The notes: generated from the sequence alone by a model not told the origin. Positions 1 to 6,438 are shown, counted from the stretch's first letter. The stretch: 7,692 bases of DNA from Planctomycetes bacterium GWF2_50_10 (GCA_001824635.1 MHYB01000009.1:1-7692); one strand, 5' to 3'. A program made the numbers and translations.

Positions 1-21
1 CCTATAAACATTAGAAAAATT

Positions 22-53
22 AAAAGGGGCTGACTTTCGAGTTAGCCCCTTTT
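22..53. terminator. Hairpin terminator with UUCG loop, probably bidirectional
   Basis: A 14-bp stem (22-35 with 40-53, one G-T wobble pair) closes on the four-base loop TTCG. The stem begins with AAAA and ends with TTTT, so either strand gives a GC-rich hairpin followed by a U-tract. This is the standard form of an intrinsic terminator that can work in both directions. It overlaps the start of the TumE-like open frame, so that frame would not be expected to be transcribed efficiently from the left. Confidence 0.85.
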
Positions 54-252
54 GAGTTTAAAAGAAGGATGCCATATTCATACTGGGCTACGGCCAACCC
101 GATGGACGCGCATAGTCCGCTACGACAACGAGCGCGGCAAAGGGGATCATCGGCATATTGACGACAGTGAAGAGTCCTACACCTTTTCTACCTTGCGCAA
201 ACTGGTCGAAGACTTTGAAACTGACATCGAAAGAATGTTCGAAGAAGCGTAG
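52..252 (+). pseudogene. 3' remnant of a TumE-type toxin (DUF6516-like), antitoxin missing
   Basis: The 66-residue frame contains RYDNERGKGDHRH (about residues 23-35), then an acidic stretch with SYTF and LVEDFETDIERMF. This matches the C-terminal half of TumE-family toxins as I remember them (YDNERGKGDHRH, then EEPYRF and LxxDFxxDV). Complete members are about 100 residues or more and have an N-terminal beta-rich part. That part is absent here, because the frame is closed by TAG at 43-45 inside the terminator hairpin. The only available start is a TTG at 52 without a clear ribosome binding site. An ATG at 69 in another frame encodes PYSYWA, which might be the shifted N-terminal part of the same gene. 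TumE is normally followed by its antitoxin gene, but only 56 bases separate it from the convergent exonuclease gene. I infer a decayed toxin fragment. A short intact gene is less likely. Confidence 0.55.
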
Positions 253-308
253 CGGAGTTATTCACTGCAAATTCGTCTGAACGGTCCATATTTCACCGCT
301 TTTGGTTC

Positions 309-1898
309 CTAGTAGCTGAGGGTGGCGTATGGAGAGCGGGCCGATGCCTTCAGGGCATCGTTCAGGGTAACTATCCCCCTCGCTTCCAGCAGGGGAATCA
401 TCTTCAGCAGCACCTCCGCGGTCACGATGGCATCCCCCAGCGCGGTATGGCGACCGATATTGGTCAGGTTCAGCCGGGCGGCGATCTCATCCAGGGAGTG
501 GGACTCCTGGTTGGGGTGGAGAATGGAAGAGAGCAGCAGCGTATCCAGCACCGGGTTATCGAATCTCACCCCGGTCCGTGACTCCTTCAGCTGCAGGCAG
601 CGCATGTCGAAAGCCGCGTTATGGGCCACCATTACGGACCCCTCCACGAAGTGGTGGAAGTGGGGGAGCACCTGGTCGATGGTCGGCTTGCCGGCTACCA
701 TCCGTTCAGTGATTCCGTGGATCGCCGAGGATGCCTCCGAAATCGGCCGCTGCGGATCGATCAGCTGGTCGATCATCTCCTCCCGGATCAGCTTGCCGTT
801 GACTATCCGCACCGCCCCGAGCTGGACGATCTCGTCTCCCGCCGCCGGGTCGAGGCCGGTGGTTTCCGTATCGAAGGCCACGCAGGTCAGTCGGCGCAGC
901 GGCTGTTCCCCCATCTCCCCCAGGGGTTGGTGGTGGAACAGGTCGAACTCGTAGAAGGTCGGCCTGGATTCCCGAACCGGCGGCTGGCCGGCGGGGGGCA
1001 CCGCCACCACCCCTGTCAGGTCCGGCAGTCGGGTAGGGTCGTCAGCAGCCGCAACCTGTGGCGCGGTGGTGGCGTCGAGGGTAAGGACCAGTCCCGACAT
1101 GTTGCGGCGGTCGCACAGGACGCACTCGTCGTGCTGGCCGCAATGGAAGCTGAACACCGGCGCCATGGAGATGTTCAGGTGACACCCCTCACCATGCTCC
1201 ACCGAGAACCGGGTTATCAGGTCGGGCAGCCCGGCTGCCACCGCCTTCTGCAGCCGCTCGATTCCGGCGGCCATCTGCTCCCGCGGGATCACGCCAAACA
1301 GTGACCGCCCCAGGCCGATCCACCCCTCATTTTGCCCGGCCAGCCCGGTGAACTTCTCGTGGGTCGACGCCTGCAGCATTGTCTGGGCCTGCCGGTTGTA
1401 GAGGAGGATCTGGCCATGGATATTGCAGACCAGCACACCGGCCGGCAGCTCCGACATCAGCGCGGCAAAGCGGTTACGCTCTTCCAGCAGGTCCGCCCGG
1501 GCCTCGTAGGCTGCGGCGTCGACCTCCTGCTGCAGTTTCTGGTAGGCGTCCGCCGAGGCGTTGATGATTTCGGCCAGGTGGGCGACTTCCCGCGCCCCGA
1601 TAGTGGGAACCCGGTGGTCGGGGTTGGAGAGGGAGATCAGCTGAGTCGATTCCGCCATCCGCATGATCGGGATGATGTAGTAGCGGAACAACAGGCTGAC
1701 CATGCCGCCGATGACCAGGAACAGGGTAAGGGCGCCCAGGAGCGGGAACGGCAGGATCCGGTCCGCCAGACCCGCCAGATACGCCTGTTCATTGGGTTCC
1801 AGGCTGAACCACGAGCCGGACACGCTGGCGAGGATCACGCCGAAGATGGCGCAGGCGATGCCGAGGATGAATAGCCAGTACTTGAGGGATGGTTTCAT
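309..1898 (-). CDS. Membrane-anchored sensor-like protein with C-terminal DEDDh 3'-5' exonuclease domain
   Basis: The protein has 529 residues. Hydrophobic segments at about 8-27 and 52-74 flank a short outside loop. A HAMP-like linker (about 75-125) and a helical stretch lead into a PAS-like domain (about 140-250) that includes LPAGVLVCNIHGQILLYN. A cysteine/histidine patch (H252, C253, H256, C259, C262) could bind metal. The C-terminal part (337-510) is a DnaQ/RNase T-type exonuclease with all DEDDh residues: FDTETTG (D343, E345), HNAAFD (D431) and HTALGD (H484, D489). The family degrades DNA or RNA from the 3' end using two metal ions. Proteins with this TM/PAS/exonuclease arrangement are annotated in gammaproteobacteria as 'exonuclease' or 'DNA polymerase III epsilon-like', but this one lacks polymerase context and is unlikely to be the replicative proofreader. 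The ATG at 1898 has no obvious Shine-Dalgarno. The gene is intact, GC-rich and convergent with the toxin remnant. Its substrate and signal are unknown. Confidence 0.85.
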   Translation of the reverse strand: MKPSLKYWLFILGIACAIFGVILASVSGSWFSLEPNEQAYLAGLADRILPFPLLGALTLFLVIGGMVSLLFRYYIIPIMRMAESTQLISLSNPDHRVPTIGAREVAHLAEIINASADAYQKLQQEVDAAAYEARADLLEERNRFAALMSELPAGVLVCNIHGQILLYNRQAQTMLQASTHEKFTGLAGQNEGWIGLGRSLFGVIPREQMAAGIERLQKAVAAGLPDLITRFSVEHGEGCHLNISMAPVFSFHCGQHDECVLCDRRNMSGLVLTLDATTAPQVAAADDPTRLPDLTGVVAVPPAGQPPVRESRPTFYEFDLFHHQPLGEMGEQPLRRLTCVAFDTETTGLDPAAGDEIVQLGAVRIVNGKLIREEMIDQLIDPQRPISEASSAIHGITERMVAGKPTIDQVLPHFHHFVEGSVMVAHNAAFDMRCLQLKESRTGVRFDNPVLDTLLLSSILHPNQESHSLDEIAARLNLTNIGRHTALGDAIVTAEVLLKMIPLLEARGIVTLNDALKASARSPYATLSY

Positions 1899-1907
1899 GG
1901 AGGGGGC

Positions 1908-1937
1908 AGTATATCAGATAAGTGATGCAAACCACAA
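1908..1937 (-). promoter_or_regulatory. Extended -10 promoter for the membrane exonuclease gene
   Basis: On the minus strand a TGA-TATACT box (extended -10, plus-strand 1908-1916) lies 18 nt from a weak -35 (TTGTGG, 1932-1937). Transcription would start near position 1900, only a few nucleotides before the ATG at 1898. The bases before the ATG are C-rich with no ribosome binding site, so the mRNA would be leaderless or nearly so. The promoter is at the edge of the mobile block and could be native or supplied by the element end. Confidence 0.45.
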
Positions 1938-1973
1938 TCGACGGACAGGGGAAAACTGGTGGGTGATGCAAAC
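1922..1973 (+). repeat. 11-bp direct repeat GTGATGCAAAC flanking the probable left end of the IS91-type element
   Basis: GTGATGCAAAC occurs at 1922-1932 and again at 1963-1973, with 41 bp from start to start. The second copy contains the likely original ATG of the tyrosine recombinase (1966). Classical IS91 elements do not create target-site duplications, so I do not call this one. It may belong to the terminus, or be a recombinase binding repeat, or be chance. Confidence 0.4.
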
Positions 1974-1983
1974 GGATCCTTTA

Positions 1984-1993
1984 TCCGCCGAAG
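1984..1993 (+). other. Probable +1 frameshift in the N-terminal codons of the recombinase gene
   Basis: From the ATG at 1966 the frame reads MQTDPLS and then runs to a stop at 2011-2013. The next frame, open from 1967, reads PKTQRSYLDAVRKLAKHY straight into the recombinase. Joining them at the GCCG at 1987-1990, by ignoring one base, gives MQTDPLSPKTQRSYLDAV, which matches the usual 'LSPKTQ-SY--AV--LA-HY' start of this recombinase group. A single-base insertion is the simplest explanation. Programmed shifting or a sequencing error are alternatives. Confidence 0.5.
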
Positions 1994-2017
1994 ACACAGA
2001 GGAGTTACCTTGATGCA

Positions 2018-2773
2018 GTGCGAAAGCTGGCCAAGCATTACATGCGTTCGCCAGACCAGTTGTCCGAAGAGGAAGTACGCCAATTTTTCCTGTATCTGAT
2101 CAACAGCCGCAAAGCTGCCAAAAGCACCGTTACCATTTATCTGTGCGGCATCAAGTTCTTCTTTGAGAAAACCCTTGGCAGATTATGGCCGGTATTTGAC
2201 CTGGTGCGGCCACGGCGCTCGAAAAAGCTGCCGGTAGTTCTGTCGCGGGAGGAGGTGCGAACAGTTCTCAAGCGGATAAAGCATCCGGTTCTCCGCATGG
2301 CGCTCACTACCATGTACGCCTGTGGGCTGCGAATCTCCGAGGCGGTGCGGCTGACCATAAAGGACATCGACGGTGACCGCCACCAACTCTGGGTGCGCTG
2401 CGGCAAAGGAGGGAAAGATAGTGCCGTCCCTCTTCCTGATCATGTACTCAAGTTGCTGCGTAACCACTACAAGAACTTTGGTAACGGCGGCACCTGGCTG
2501 TTTCCCCAGAAGCAGTGGCACATCGGCACCGAGATTCTGCAGGACGCCTTCAAGCAGGCCTTACACGAAACCGGCATCAAGAAGAGCGCCACCCCGCACA
2601 CCCTGCGTCATTCATACGCCACCCACCTGCTGGAAAACGGCGAAGACATCACCACCCTCCAGAAAATCCTCGGGCACGCCGACTTCTCCACCACCAAGAT
2701 TTACCTCCATCTGACCAGCAAGATATCCGAACGCCTTGACAAGAGCCTGAACGAACTCATGTCCGATCTTTGA
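2018..2773 (+). CDS. Tyrosine recombinase (phage integrase family) of the IS91-type element
   Basis: This site-specific recombinase cuts and rejoins DNA through a 3'-phosphotyrosine. The N-terminal SAM-like core-binding domain covers about residues 1-65 and the catalytic domain about 75-245. The catalytic set is complete: R105 (CGLRISEAV), K130 (CGKGGKD), H194 and R197 (HTLRHSYATHLL), H220 (LGH) and Y229. With the GTG start at 2018 the protein has 251 residues and lacks about 15-20 residues of the family's N-terminus. Homologous residues (SYLDA and further upstream) continue in frame before the GTG, so the natural start is probably the ATG at 1966, separated by a 1-nt frameshift near 1987. 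It lacks the extra segment between the K and HxxR motifs that marks integron integrases, so it is not IntI. It is coupled to the transposase gene 4 nt downstream and probably helps process element DNA. Whether the shortened protein is active is unknown. Confidence 0.85.
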   Translation: MRKLAKHYMRSPDQLSEEEVRQFFLYLINSRKAAKSTVTIYLCGIKFFFEKTLGRLWPVFDLVRPRRSKKLPVVLSREEVRTVLKRIKHPVLRMALTTMYACGLRISEAVRLTIKDIDGDRHQLWVRCGKGGKDSAVPLPDHVLKLLRNHYKNFGNGGTWLFPQKQWHIGTEILQDAFKQALHETGIKKSATPHTLRHSYATHLLENGEDITTLQKILGHADFSTTKIYLHLTSKISERLDKSLNELMSDL

Positions 2774-2777
2774 AGCC

Positions 2778-3899
2778 ATGGTCGAATTGGCGGATATCGT
2801 CCGAAGCCACGGGAACGAGTATCTGGCGAAGTTCGGCGACCGAATGCCGGCAGGCCACAAAAAGGCGATTGAAGCAATCGTTTCGTGCCGCACCGAGGCG
2901 ATGGGAGGTCATTTGGAGTGCTGTGACGACAGCGACTGCAACCACCAGCGTTACTCCTATCACTCCTGCAAGAATCGCAACTGCCCCAAATGCCACGGCG
3001 CCGACACCAGCAGATGGCTTGCCAAACGGCGCACGGAACTCCTTGCCGTTCCTTACTTCCACGTAACCATTACCATCCCACAAGAGTTACGGCGCATGGC
3101 GCGCAGTAACAAGGACGAGCTTTACACTTTGCTGATGAGCACAGCAGCCGAGTCACTCATCAAGCTCGGCCTTGATTCAAAATACGTCGGCGGCAAGCTT
3201 GCCGTCCTGGCTGTTCTGCATACCTGGACGCGCATCCTGGAGCACCATCCTCACGTACATATGCTGGTAGCCGCCGGTGGAGTGGACACTGACGGCCATT
3301 GGCGGCGGACGAGAAAGACGAAGTACCTGGTCTGCGCCAAGGCCCTATCGAAACTCTTTCGGGGAAAGTTCATGGCCAGGGTGAAGAAGGCATTTCCTGA
3401 AGAATCCTTTCCACAGGAGTTGTGGCAGACCGACTGGGTGGTCAAGATCAAACCTCCCATTAAAAACCCGAAGAAGGTTCTTGATTATCTCGGGCGCTAC
3501 GTACACCGCATCGCTATTGCCAACAGCCGCATCCTCACTCTGGAAAACGGTATGGTTACTTTCCGCTATCAGGAATCGGAAACCCGGCGCTGGAAAAAGA
3601 TGACGCTAGCCGCGGAGGAGTTTCTGCGGCGATACCTCCAGCACGTGCTTCCGGAAGGATTCCACAAGGTGCGTTACTTTGGTCTGTGGAGTTCGGCAAA
3701 CCGAAAACAGCTGAGAGAGGTACAACAGCTACTGGCAACCAGACAGCGTAAAGAGCAACCGGCAGAGCCGGTTACGGCCACAGGCCGCATCTGCCCCTGC
3801 TGCGGGAAGGGTATGATGGTGGTAATCGAGGTGCTGCCGCGCCGGGCGAGGAGTCCGCCGGGTGGGACAGTAGTACTACAAACAGGCTGGGGGAGGTAA
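2778..3899 (+). CDS. tnpA: IS91-family transposase (Y2 HUH rolling-circle type)
   Basis: The 373-residue protein has an N-terminal zinc-binding region rich in cysteines (C48, C49, C54, C64, C69, C72; motif KNRNCPKC), then the Y2-transposase domain. The HUH metal-binding motif is HHPHVHMLV (H159, H161). The catalytic tyrosine pair is Y237 and Y241 in DYLGRYVHR, spaced YxxxY as in IS91. A second small cysteine cluster (CPCC, 339-342) sits near the C-terminus. The enzyme nicks one strand at the element's origin end, attaches through tyrosine and drives rolling-circle transposition. The ATG at 2778 is 4 nt after the recombinase stop, which suggests translational coupling. Length and motifs are those of a complete member of the two-gene IS91 subgroup. 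The last 15 or so residues after RRARSPP are low in complexity and may be unconserved. The frame ends in TAATG, overlapping an ATG that opens a doubtful downstream frame. Confidence 0.93.
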   Translation: MVELADIVRSHGNEYLAKFGDRMPAGHKKAIEAIVSCRTEAMGGHLECCDDSDCNHQRYSYHSCKNRNCPKCHGADTSRWLAKRRTELLAVPYFHVTITIPQELRRMARSNKDELYTLLMSTAAESLIKLGLDSKYVGGKLAVLAVLHTWTRILEHHPHVHMLVAAGGVDTDGHWRRTRKTKYLVCAKALSKLFRGKFMARVKKAFPEESFPQELWQTDWVVKIKPPIKNPKKVLDYLGRYVHRIAIANSRILTLENGMVTFRYQESETRRWKKMTLAAEEFLRRYLQHVLPEGFHKVRYFGLWSSANRKQLREVQQLLATRQRKEQPAEPVTATGRICPCCGKGMMVVIEVLPRRARSPPGGTVVLQTGWGR

Positions 3900-4155
3900 T
3901 GACACGCTCAATTCAGAACATTGCAGCGTTTACGCTATCAATGTGTCCGCAGCACCAAAAATTGCTATCCGTTAGCGGAAAAGATGGAAAACACCTTCAG
4001 CTGAAACTGAAATCAGCGTCAAAAGAAAGATCAGGCACAAAATATTCTTTCAAGAATACCATTGAAACAGTCTCATTCTGCGGGTACTATCCGCACAGCA
4101 ACAGGCAAAATTCCCGATAAAAATCCAAAGTGGATACAAGATCGAAGGCGGTAAA
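3900..4155. other. AT-rich gap between transposase and first attC; IS right end and cassette remnant
   Basis: No convincing gene is seen. Base composition drops to the AT-rich level of the cassettes right after the transposase stop. One frame (3899-4120, 73 codons, ATG overlapping the TAA) has no ribosome binding site beyond GGGGGAGG and resembles nothing I know. A second frame (4011-4154) ends PDKNPKWIQDRRR and stops two bases before the attC, as cassette genes often do. It has no start of its own, so it may be the tail of a cassette gene whose front was removed by the IS91-type element. A small hairpin (TGCGG at 4079-4083 with CCGCA at 4091-4095) could belong to the element's origin end. 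Confidence 0.45.
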
Positions 4156-4222
4156 GTTCAACTTGACTTTATGCGGCGGTTCCGCTGCGCTGCGCACCGC
4201 ATAAACTCTTAACTTGTTATAC
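4156..4222 (+). other. attC: attC recombination site A (end of a truncated upstream cassette)
   Basis: The left core is GTTCAAC (4156-4162, fits RYYYAAC) and the right core is GTTATAC (4216-4222). After a 5-nt spacer, TTTATGCGG (4168-4176) pairs perfectly over 9 bp with CCGCATAAA (4197-4205). The loop between them is a GC-rich, partly self-complementary central segment. Total length is 67 nt, within the usual attC range. The right core is mirrored by the left core of the next site, which supports its identity. The left core predicts that the lost upstream cassette began with GTTGAAC, and that heptamer is not found to the left in this window. Weak points are the 10-nt right spacer and the lack of an obvious extrahelical base. 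Confidence 0.7.
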
Positions 4223-5520
4223 ACATCAATTCATAAAATCCGAATGGAGATATCATGGCCAATTTTTTCAGCACCTACGCCAACGAAATTAAGACTTTTA
4301 CAAAGGTACTGGAGAAATATCTTGGGGATTCTCAGAATTCAGAATTCCTGAAAGGCCCATACAAGAAAAAAGCAAAGTTGATAAGTGACTACCTGACTGA
4401 ACTTATTGAAAAAAAGGTGGGAGACAATGCTCGAATTGCAATCAATAATCTGGGCGGGCAAGTTGAGGCAATAATTAAAACAACAGCAGAAAGAACCAAA
4501 GAAAACTTAGAAACTGACCTAGATACACTAATGAACTTTTTAGGACAAGTTGCTCAGGAAGTTCTGCTCCGTGAAGAAACAAACACAGGCAAGGCTGGTA
4601 TCGAAATCCTTAACTATTTTTTCTATTCAGAAGATCGGACAGACGGAGAAAAGTATTTGGGATTGTATTTTACAGCAAAGTTACCACTGTTGATTTACAG
4701 CGAAATAATGAATGAGAAAAAGGATGGCGTTTCTACAAAACTAGCAGACGTAGAAACTAAAGTAGACGGCATGAATACACTCCTTTCTGGTCTTGCCCAA
4801 TCGAAGATAGAAATTAGCAAGTTAGCTGATGAGTTATCCAGGCAAAAGGTGACTTTTAACTTTCTCGGGCTGTCTGCTGCATTCAACCAATTCTACAAAA
4901 GCAAAAGATTATACTTGTGGCAATCACTGGCAATGATGGTAGTTATTGGAATGGCTCTTTTCATCATACCGCTATTATCATTATCTAGAGTTGACAAACT
5001 AAACTACGGGCAGAGCCAGCTTAAGCAATTATATGAACAGGTTGTAGCTATTAAAAAGCTATCTGACAAGCAAGACAAGCAGCAGTCAAAGATATCAAAA
5101 GAAATAATAACTAATATTGAATCCATTCGTAAGCAGATTGAGTCAAATAATTTAAAGCATTACGTGATATTTGCACTTCCTTTATTAGCAGTAGAGTTGT
5201 TACTGCTCTACTTCTTTAGAATAGCATTACATTCCTACACCAATTCAAGATCTCAGATAATGCAGCTACAATTGAGGAACTCAGTGTGCCAATTCATTGA
5301 GAACTACGTTAAATTCAGAAAAGATAATAAAGAAGTAGAAAGCGGATTTGAAAAATTTGAAGCTCTCGTATTTAGTGGACTGGCACCCAGCGATGATAAA
5401 GTGCCAAGCACGTTTGATGGATTAGAGCAGTTGAGTAGGCTGATAAAGGACGTGAAAGGCTAAAGTATAACACGCGGTTCGAACACGCCTCCCTGCGGTC
5501 GCGGTTCAACCGCAGCACCG
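4217..5520 (+). mobile_element. Integron gene cassette 1 (1304 bp, one gene)
   Basis: The unit is bounded by cuts between G and TT in two core sites: GTTATAC at 4216 and GTTGGGC at 5520. Its own left core at the far end, GTATAAC (5465-5471), is the exact reverse complement of the GTTATAC at its beginning. A circular cassette should show this, because both halves come from the same attC. The gene starts 38 bp inside the cassette and stops one base before the attC. Most of the cassette is therefore coding and in the orientation typical for integron cassettes. No clear internal promoter was found. Confidence 0.78.
4255..5463 (+). CDS. Cassette-encoded two-TM coiled-coil membrane protein, family not recognised
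   Basis: The protein has 402 residues and I recognise no enzyme motif. The visible layout is a mostly helical N-terminal part (about 1-155), a charged heptad-like stretch (157-200), a membrane segment (about 219-241) preceded by KSKR, a lysine/glutamine-rich coiled coil (about 247-300), a second membrane segment (about 302-322), and a cytosolic-looking tail. The tail contains CQFIENYVKF (345-354), FEALVFSGL (368-376) and PSTFDGLEQLSRLIK (384-398). The positive residues suggest both ends inside and the 55-residue coil outside. The tail looks like a conserved module, though I cannot name a family. There is no signal peptide. The ATG at 4255 follows GGAG (4245-4248) with good spacing. The gene fills cassette 1 and is AT-rich compared with the chromosome. 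A role in stress, toxin-antitoxin or phage defence is possible from its setting, but this is inference only. Confidence 0.88.
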   Translation: MANFFSTYANEIKTFTKVLEKYLGDSQNSEFLKGPYKKKAKLISDYLTELIEKKVGDNARIAINNLGGQVEAIIKTTAERTKENLETDLDTLMNFLGQVAQEVLLREETNTGKAGIEILNYFFYSEDRTDGEKYLGLYFTAKLPLLIYSEIMNEKKDGVSTKLADVETKVDGMNTLLSGLAQSKIEISKLADELSRQKVTFNFLGLSAAFNQFYKSKRLYLWQSLAMMVVIGMALFIIPLLSLSRVDKLNYGQSQLKQLYEQVVAIKKLSDKQDKQQSKISKEIITNIESIRKQIESNNLKHYVIFALPLLAVELLLLYFFRIALHSYTNSRSQIMQLQLRNSVCQFIENYVKFRKDNKEVESGFEKFEALVFSGLAPSDDKVPSTFDGLEQLSRLIKDVKG

Positions 5521-5526
5521 TTGGGC
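5465..5526 (+). other. attC: attC recombination site B (end of cassette 1)
   Basis: This is the clearest of the three sites, 62 nt long. The left core is GTATAAC (5465-5471) and the right core is GTTGGGC (5520-5526), a perfect match to GTTRRRY. After a 5-nt spacer, GTTCGAAC (5477-5484) pairs with GTTCAAC (5504-5510), leaving one unpaired C at 5480. On the bottom strand that is an extrahelical G in the position known from classical attC sites. The adjoining GCG/CGC (5474-5476 with 5511-5513) lengthens the stem. Integrases of integrons recombine this folded bottom strand. Confidence 0.85.
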
Positions 5527-5544
5527 AAAACATGAGGACATTCA

Positions 5545-6420
5545 ATGGCTAAGCTAAAGACGGATCCAATATTAGCGACTGATTTATTGGAGTATTTAGG
5601 GACGTATTCAGATTTCAGCTTTGAACTCTCAGTGCTAAAGATGCTCCGAGAGAATGACATTGAATGTGAGCATGGTGGCCACTATGAAGATCCCGTGACC
5701 AACAAATCCCGAGAATTTGACATTCGTGCAATTAAAACCTTACAGCGATTTCGCGTTCGCATGGCCATTGAATGCAAGAATATCCGCGAAAATTTCCCAA
5801 TTCTAATCTCATGTATTCCCCGGCACGAAAAAGAGAGCTATTTCCAAATTGCTCTCGTTAGTGACCAGAAATCAAATTCTCCGATGACCTTGGCTATTCA
5901 CAAGTCTCGTGCGAAAACTATCAGCATCCACGGCAATTACAGTCTTTATAAGACAGGCGACCCAGTTGGTAAAAGTACCGTCCAAGTTGGACGTGCAGTG
6001 GACGGTACAATATCTGCCAACGATTCAGAGTTATATGAAAAATGGGGTCAATGTCTTAGCTCGGTAAATGAGCTTGTCCGCCGTGTTTACTGGGACGGCG
6101 ACGAGGAAAAGGAAGATTATCTTTCTGCAGTATTCCCCTTCGTTGTTGTGCCTAATGGTCGTCTCTGGATGGTCACGTACGACGAAGAAGGTAATCGTAC
6201 CAGCGAACCCAAAGCAACTGATCGATGTTCCTGTTTTATCGATAGGGACTATGAAATGGGAACAAAACTAGCGTCGGCACGGATGTGGTTATCTCACGTT
6301 GAAATTGTCACTTTTGATGGCTTGCAAAGTTTTATTAGTGAACATCTCAAAACTGAAGAGGGAATGTCGAAAGTATTTCCGAAACAAGGAATAATTAATG
6401 CGTTCCAGAACTCTGAATGA
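5545..6420 (+). CDS. PD-(D/E)XK nuclease-like protein, cassette-encoded, function unknown
   Basis: The protein has 291 residues and no membrane segment. The N-terminal third has the outline of a PD-(D/E)XK nuclease fold. Helix 1 contains E27 (DFSFELSVLKML), followed by D59 in SREFDIRA and E76-C77-K78 in MAIECKN. This gives the E...D...ExK active-site set, with 16 residues between D and E. Such domains cut DNA in restriction, repair and defence enzymes. The C-terminal part (about 190-265) has VFPFVVVPNGRLWMVTYDEEG and a CSCFIDRDYEMG segment that I do not recognise as a named domain. The ATG at 5545 has GAGG at 5534-5537, 7 nt upstream. An ATG at 5532 is out of frame and is not the start. The gene is the first of a pair in cassette 2. 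A DNA-targeting or defence role is inferred from the fold and the cassette setting. Substrate, partner dependence and activity are unknown. Confidence 0.82.
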   Translation: MAKLKTDPILATDLLEYLGTYSDFSFELSVLKMLRENDIECEHGGHYEDPVTNKSREFDIRAIKTLQRFRVRMAIECKNIRENFPILISCIPRHEKESYFQIALVSDQKSNSPMTLAIHKSRAKTISIHGNYSLYKTGDPVGKSTVQVGRAVDGTISANDSELYEKWGQCLSSVNELVRRVYWDGDEEKEDYLSAVFPFVVVPNGRLWMVTYDEEGNRTSEPKATDRCSCFIDRDYEMGTKLASARMWLSHVEIVTFDGLQSFISEHLKTEEGMSKVFPKQGIINAFQNSE

Positions 6421-6423
6421 TGC

Positions 6424-6430
6424 AAGGAGG
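6424..6430 (+). promoter_or_regulatory. Strong ribosome binding site between the two genes of cassette 2
   Basis: AAGGAGG lies just after the TGA of the nuclease-like gene and 8 nt before the ATG at 6439. It is the best Shine-Dalgarno in the cassette region. It fixes the start of the small gene and suggests that its product is made at least as well as the nuclease-like protein. Confidence 0.75.
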
Positions 6431-6438
6431 AGAGAACC

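Larger units (their letters stand above)
1966..3899 (+). mobile_element. IS91-family element with tyrosine recombinase plus Y2 transposase (minimum extent)
   Basis: Two tightly coupled genes, a tyrosine recombinase followed 4 nt later by an IS91-type Y2/HUH transposase, identify a known IS91 subgroup that carries an accessory recombinase. IS91 elements move by rolling-circle transposition, with the origin end downstream of the transposase and the terminus upstream of the first gene. The coordinates cover only the coding core. The left end lies somewhere in 1899-1966. The right end lies between 3900 and about 4155. IS91 inserts with its origin end beside GAAC or CAAG. Such tetranucleotides occur after the transposase at 3916-3919 (GAAC), 4051-4054 (CAAG) and 4137-4140 (CAAG), and I cannot choose among them from one copy. 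The coding core is GC-richer than the cassettes to its right. Confidence 0.8.

Noticed and set aside
621..1304. Long plus-strand open frames (including 322-954 and 1332-1874) opposite the exonuclease gene
   Set aside because: They are mirror frames of the GC-rich minus-strand gene. Their products are rich in arginine, histidine and glycine without domain motifs, while the minus-strand frame has complete exonuclease motifs.
1922..1973. The 11-bp direct repeat as a target-site duplication of the IS
   Set aside because: Both copies are on the same side of the element and IS91-type rolling-circle transposition does not make target duplications.
2018..2773. Reading the tyrosine recombinase as the missing integron integrase
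   Set aside because: It lacks the extra segment characteristic of IntI between the catalytic lysine and HxxR. It matches the accessory recombinase group of IS91 elements and is coupled 4 nt upstream of the IS91-type transposase. It also points toward the cassettes, whereas IntI usually points away.
3968..3979. TCCGTTAGCGGA as a further attC core (GTTAGCG)
   Set aside because: No matching left core or inner stem lies upstream at attC distance. It is only a four-pair palindrome.
4163..4240. Dedicated promoter for cassette 1
   Set aside because: TTGACT at 4163 has no -10 at the proper distance, and TTAACT (4209) with TAAAAT (4234) has 19-nt spacing and weak matches. I could not support a promoter.
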